Source of the DNA: Deltaproteobacteria bacterium
GTDB taxonomy: Bacteria; Myxococcota_A; Polyangia; Polyangiales; Polyangiaceae
Assembly: GCA_016209145.1 (NCBI GenBank)
Contig: JACQWT010000043.1
Location: 1-58,830 of the forward strand
Length of the DNA stretch: 58,830 nt
Reading direction: 5' to 3'
Below, piece after piece: positions 55,369-58,830 of this stretch. Under the pieces are notes generated by a model. It was not told where the DNA came from, made no database searches, and saw only the letters and a list, made by a program, of their open reading frames with translations. A program made the translations under genes and the position numbers. How positions within the stretch are numbered: the stretch's first letter is position 1; each line of letters opens with the position of its first letter.

Positions 55369-56385
55369 TCAGTGAAGCTGGCCGGCAAGCCGCTCCAGCA
55401 GCGCTGGCGCCGCCTCGGCGGTACTGGCTCCCGCCAGGGTTGCGCTTGCGACCCACACGACCGCGCTGCGCGCCGTTTCGGTCAGCGTGGCCGTACAGCG
55501 CACCCGCGCCTGCTCCCGCGTCTCGCGACGGGTGCGCGCCTCGGCGCGCGCCTTCCACTGCTCGGGATCGACGGTGGCCTCACGCGCATCCTGGGCCTTG
55601 CCCCGCAGCGCCTCGACCCGCTCCAGCAGCGCATCGTGCTCCCGCATGGCGCGCTGGCCGGCCGTGGGTTCGAGGATCCCCTCGTAGGATCCGCCCTTCC
55701 TCTCGTACTCGGCCTTGGCGGCGGCGAAGCGGTCCTCGTATTCCTCCAGCTTGCTGCCGAGCTCGCGCAGGTACTCGTCAACCCGCGCGCGGTGCTGCGC
55801 CACTGCCTGGCGGTAGAGCTCCAGCGCCGGCCCGGGCACGGCGTAGCGAACGGACTGCGTGGCCTGCTGCGCCTCCGATTCGAGGCGTACCGCGAGCACG
55901 TAGTCGACGGGGAGCACTGCGGCGACGCGCAGCATCCGGTCGAGCGCGCCGCTGAGCGACACGCTGCCCCCGCCAGCTCCGCGCTGCACCGTTGCCTGGA
56001 TCTCGGGCGCGACGGAGAGATCCACTAACTGACGGAAGCCGGCCGAGAGCAGCGAGGCGATGAGGCGGCTCGTCCAGATCTCATCCTCTGCGCCGCCGGG
56101 CTGCGTCCCTGCTGCGCCGCGCTCGGCATAGACGAAGACGCCGAGCGAGCGTCGCTTGAGGCTCGCCTTGCCGAACTGGTCGGCCACGCGCCACTCGCCC
56201 TCCCCGCTCGCCCCTTCCGGGGCCAGGGCCACTGGCTCGGGCGGTACGGGCGCGGCCATCGCCGCCCGCAGCGGCAACTCAGGAGAGGACACCGGACCGA
56301 AGGGATGGGAGGCGCAGCCGCTCGGCGCGACGAGCAGGGCCGCGACGAGCGCGGCGCGGCCTCCAGGCCCCCACGCGTTGCTCAT
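55369..56385 (-). CDS. Lipoprotein with CsgG/LpoB-like domain and coiled coil
   Basis: ATG 56385 shares its A with the TGA of the upstream gene (TGATG), so the two are coupled. The 338-residue product has lipobox VAPSGCAS, then SLGVFVYAERGAAG, IWTSRLIASLLSAGFRQLVD, EIQATVQRGAGGGSVSLSGA and LPVDYVLAVRLESEAQQ. This is a strand-helix order like CsgG/LpoB periplasmic lipoproteins. Residues 195-290 are a charged helix with heptads (LEEYEDRFAAAKAEYERKGG). The end (VVWVASATLAGASTAEAAPA) mirrors the tail of the downstream paralogue. The role is probably structural in the envelope; no direct evidence. Confidence 0.65.
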   Translation of the reverse strand: MSNAWGPGGRAALVAALLVAPSGCASHPFGPVSSPELPLRAAMAAPVPPEPVALAPEGASGEGEWRVADQFGKASLKRRSLGVFVYAERGAAGTQPGGAEDEIWTSRLIASLLSAGFRQLVDLSVAPEIQATVQRGAGGGSVSLSGALDRMLRVAAVLPVDYVLAVRLESEAQQATQSVRYAVPGPALELYRQAVAQHRARVDEYLRELGSKLEEYEDRFAAAKAEYERKGGSYEGILEPTAGQRAMREHDALLERVEALRGKAQDAREATVDPEQWKARAEARTRRETREQARVRCTATLTETARSAVVWVASATLAGASTAEAAPALLERLAGQLH

Positions 56386-57353
56386 CACATCCCCCCGAAC
56401 CCCCGGTGCACCCGGATCTCCTCGATCCGCTGCACCTTGCCCGAGCACGACCAGGTGTAGCGGTGCGTCACGAAGGCCACCTTGCCGGCCCTCTCGGTCG
56501 TGGCGCGGCAGTCGGCGGTCCAGATGGCCTCCTCGCCGGGGCCGGGCGCGGGCTGGATCGCGACCTCGCAGGTGTCGTAGACCGTCCACTGGTCGCGCTC
56601 GGCGGCGAAGATGGCGTCGTACTTGGCAACCATCGTGTCGTGGTCGTAGCTCTTGCCGAAGAAGTTGATGGTCTCGTCGATGAAGGGCCCGAGGGCGGCG
56701 CCCGCGCGCCTGGTCATGCCGGCCTCGTAGCGCGTCATCTTGTTCGACGTGGCCGCGAGGAAGGTGCGGTTCTCGTTCTGACTGCTGATGCCTACGCCTC
56801 TCTGGCAGCAGGCGCCGGCGCGCGCAGGGCTGCGCTCGCTCCCGCGGGCGAGCTTGCGGCCGGAGCAGCCGCCTTGCCCGCCGCGGACCACGAAGTCGTC
56901 GGTGCCCGAGAAGGTCACGGTCCACGTCTCGATCGCGCCGACCGCCGCGTCCTCGCCGCAGGCGCGCTCCCACTGGCTCTCGGTGCAAAGGGCCAGGCCG
57001 CGCTCGGCGCAGCGCGCGAATGCCTGGAGCACCGTGGCGTTCTGGTCGCCGTCGTCCCGGCGGATGCTGAACTTGGGCAGCCACACGCGGCCATCCGGGC
57101 TGCTGCCCGGTGGGACGGGCGTGGCGGCGAGCACCGGGATGGCCGCGCTCTGGCCTGGCGGGAGCGCGGTGGCGGGCGCGCCGGTCGCCGCGGCCGGGGC
57201 CGCGCTCACGGCCGGCGCCGCTGGCGTCGGTGCCAGGGCCGACGGGCGGATCGGGACGTCGTCGTCGCGCGGCCGCTCCTTGCTGCACGCCCACGGCGCC
57301 AGCGCCAGCGCCAGAGCGAGCCACGAACGAGACGGTATGCCGTAGATCCTCAC
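56385..57353 (-). CDS. DDDVPIRP-tag lipoprotein with degenerate FGE-like segment
   Basis: The 322-residue product has signal peptide WLALALALAPWAC and the tag SKERPRDDDVPIRP. Residues 95-200 contain pieces of an FGE domain: FARCAERGLALCTESQWERA matches the FGE pattern around the conserved TEAEWE, and VRGGQGGCSGRKL the RGGSW loop, but the N-terminal PGG and GNVWEW parts are missing. The second half (TINFFGKSYDHDTMVAKYDA, TVYDTCEVAIQPAPGPGEEA) is unrelated. It therefore shares the tag and part of the domain with the genes at 42525 and 49925. It is followed directly by a coupled gene. Confidence 0.72.
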   Translation of the reverse strand: MRIYGIPSRSWLALALALAPWACSKERPRDDDVPIRPSALAPTPAAPAVSAAPAAATGAPATALPPGQSAAIPVLAATPVPPGSSPDGRVWLPKFSIRRDDGDQNATVLQAFARCAERGLALCTESQWERACGEDAAVGAIETWTVTFSGTDDFVVRGGQGGCSGRKLARGSERSPARAGACCQRGVGISSQNENRTFLAATSNKMTRYEAGMTRRAGAALGPFIDETINFFGKSYDHDTMVAKYDAIFAAERDQWTVYDTCEVAIQPAPGPGEEAIWTADCRATTERAGKVAFVTHRYTWSCSGKVQRIEEIRVHRGFGGM

Positions 57354-57354
57354 G

Positions 57355-58830
57355 CTACTCCCTCTCTACACAGGCGATGAACAGCGTGGCGCCGGTGGCG
57401 CCCTTGCCCTCGCCCACGAAGCGGATCATCCGCCGCTCGGTCTCCGGGCAGCTCTTCACGATCTCCGCATTGCCGACGGGTGGCATCGCCGTCTGGTCGA
57501 TGTAGCACCAGCCGTGGATCTGCCTGCCGCCCTGGCACATGTTGCCGTCCATGACGGGCTCGGACGGACACATCTGGCAGGCATGCAGCTCCGTGCCGGC
57601 GAGCTGCACGAGCTCGCAGAAGCAGTCCTGGCCCTGCGCGACGGGGCTCAGCATGGCGGCGACCACAGCCTGCTGGTGGGCCGCCTGCACCGGCTGGCGG
57701 GCCTTGCCGGAGCACTCGCACTTGCCGCCCGTCTTGCGTGCCTCGAGGATGAGGCACGGCACCTGGCCGTCGGCGTTCGGCGTGAGCGAGCGGCCCAGGC
57801 ACTGCCCGCCCAGGGCGAGCTTGAGCCGGTCGATGACGGCGCGCACCGCCGCCCGGTAGCCGTAGTCCATGCCCGGCGTCTCCATCTGCTTCGGGCAGAT
57901 GGAGGCCACGATGCCTTGCTCGCCCACGCTCTTCAGCAGCGAGAGCTCGCGCAGGCCCGGGTAGGCCTTGGCCCGGTATTGGACCTGCTGGTCCGGCTGG
58001 GGCTTGCACAGCGGGTTGTCGTTCTCGGGACTGGCGCAGTCGCAGGCCGTCTGGCTCGGGTCGGTGCAGTCGCGGCTCTGCTTCAAGTTGAACACGCACG
58101 CATACTGCAAGTCGTTGCGATCCGGGATGCTGTACTCGTGGCCGTTGATGGGATTGGCGTCGGGCGGTGAGCCCGGCGGCGCGACGGCGTCGCCCGTCAC
58201 GGGGTTCGTCCCCTGCCGCGGCTCGATCGACTCCTGCATGAGCGGATCGGTGGGCTGCTTGTAGCTCGCCGGATCGCCCAGGATGATGTCCCAGGTGCCG
58301 CTATCGCTGAGCTCCTCCGCGTTCTGGAAGCCGCCCACCGGCTGCCCTTCCTTGTTGAGCCCCTCGATCAGGTCGGGCTCGCCCTTGCTGTTCTTGCGCG
58401 CGATGTCCTGCCACGGCACGCCCACGATGCCGGCGACGAACACCAGCCCGGGGTCGCGTACGTTGCTGATCTCGTCGCTCGGATTGAGGTCCTGGAATAC
58501 CGGGTTGGGCACGGTCTGGCCCTTGCTGTCCGGCACCACCTGCGACGTGAGCCCGGTGACGTAGCGATCGATGGGGTTCAAGAAGTTGATGCCGAAGCGC
58601 CGCTTCTGGTCGAAGCAGCGCAGGTTGATCTGATCGTCCTCGGGCGCGAGCGAGCCCGAACAGTCGTCCTTGCCCGAGTCGCAGCCCTCGCCCGCCGCCT
58701 GGCCGCAGGAGCGGCAGCAGGCGTCGTTCGGATCCTTGGCGCACGCCGCGCGCGGCTTGGGCAGGTGGTAGGGCGCGCTCTGCGAGCCGGGGGCGTAGAT
58801 CTGCGCCGCGAAGTAGTACTGGCCGCCGTC
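57355..58830 (-). CDS. C-terminal part of a VWA-type surface protein (partial)
   Basis: The frame is open to the window edge; the TTG at 58581 is internal. The visible 491 residues include YFAAQIYAPGSQSAPYHLPK, a Cys cluster (CAKDPNDACCRSCGQAAGEG), DDQINLRCFDQKRRFGINFL and NPIDRYVTGLTSQVVPD, then RDPGLVFVAGIVGVPWQDIA. These blocks are typical of the region after the von Willebrand A domain in long myxobacterial secreted proteins; that comes from memory of the family. The C-terminal 200 residues have about 16 cysteines (ICPKQMETPGMDYGYRAAVR, CECSGKARQPVQAAH). The VWA domain itself lies outside the window. It is one base from the next gene downstream. Confidence 0.75.
   Translation of the reverse strand, partial: DGGQYYFAAQIYAPGSQSAPYHLPKPRAACAKDPNDACCRSCGQAAGEGCDSGKDDCSGSLAPEDDQINLRCFDQKRRFGINFLNPIDRYVTGLTSQVVPDSKGQTVPNPVFQDLNPSDEISNVRDPGLVFVAGIVGVPWQDIARKNSKGEPDLIEGLNKEGQPVGGFQNAEELSDSGTWDIILGDPASYKQPTDPLMQESIEPRQGTNPVTGDAVAPPGSPPDANPINGHEYSIPDRNDLQYACVFNLKQSRDCTDPSQTACDCASPENDNPLCKPQPDQQVQYRAKAYPGLRELSLLKSVGEQGIVASICPKQMETPGMDYGYRAAVRAVIDRLKLALGGQCLGRSLTPNADGQVPCLILEARKTGGKCECSGKARQPVQAAHQQAVVAAMLSPVAQGQDCFCELVQLAGTELHACQMCPSEPVMDGNMCQGGRQIHGWCYIDQTAMPPVGNAEIVKSCPETERRMIRFVGEGKGATGATLFIACVERE

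Noticed and set aside
1-58830. rRNA, tRNA or riboswitch genes
   Set aside because: No cloverleaf, rRNA core motif or known riboswitch core was recognised by eye; a covariance-model scan would be needed to exclude them fully.

Overview
The window is about 70% GC and contains many Ala/Pro-rich lipoproteins, Cys-rich modules, MopE-like and DUF4215-like calcium or Cys motifs, a PEGA-tailed kinase homologue, formylglycine-generating-enzyme (FGE)-like lipoproteins and a von Willebrand-type surface protein. Together these suggest a myxobacterium or close relative (Myxococcota, probably Polyangia). This placement is inferred from gene content and codon bias; no rRNA or other marker is present.

Layout. 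1-4054: end of a TPR-type protein, a lipoprotein with a DsbD-like tail, a GMC-family FAD oxidoreductase and a Cys-rich lipoprotein. 4123-6453: a TMTC-like membrane glycosyltransferase with TPRs, divergent from a Cys-rich/kelch-like protein whose 5' end contains a GAGATCGA octamer tract. 7908-9600: a rearranged stretch holding a YrdC-type gene and a ParE-type toxin, both cut at one shared junction, an intact Phd/YefM antitoxin, and an orphan group II intron domain V-like hairpin. 9600-15226: two lipoproteins, then rnhA, a divergent gpmI lacking one metal ligand, and a pseudokinase with a PEGA tail. 15409-25809: on the minus strand, a pentulose kinase, an RRM protein, and a six-gene operon running TetR, acyl-CoA dehydrogenase, MaoC hydratase, high-molecular-weight FabG, thiolase, fucose-isomerase-like protein. 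The four lipid genes match the set fadE5/htdX/fabG4/fadA2 known from mycobacteria. 26010-31108: a B12-binding-type radical SAM protein, a toxin-antitoxin pair, and a lipoprotein combining a transglutaminase-like domain with MopE-like calcium motifs.

31133-40653 is the best candidate for an undescribed system. A Cro/CI-type regulator with an S24 (LexA-like) autoprotease domain is divergent from a translationally coupled operon. The operon encodes a membrane-anchored coiled-coil protein with two CxxC knuckles, a second coiled-coil protein, a beta-helix (bactofilin-like) protein, and a YdjI-like SPFH protein carrying GYF_2-, TerB- and SHOCT-like modules. A convergent gene encodes another GYF_2 protein with a membrane anchor. 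The layout recalls the Bacillus ydjFGHI/PspA envelope-stress locus, but no PspA is visible.

40654-42524 is an island of repeats: a 52-bp tandem duplication, two copies of a dispersed repeat bracketing a small retropepsin-like gene, and a 113-bp MITE with CTAG target duplication. The third copy of the dispersed repeat forms the fused 3' end of the fucose-isomerase-like gene. 42525-58830 is a 16-kb, one-strand array of exported proteins, mostly lipoproteins, built largely by duplication. Three members share a strict C-x-K-E-[KR]-x(3)-DDD-[VI]-PIRP tag directly after the lipid-attachment cysteine. The array also contains an OmpA lipoprotein, a truncated OmpA duplicate, a frameshifted lipoprotein and a gene that fuses two lipoproteins in frame.
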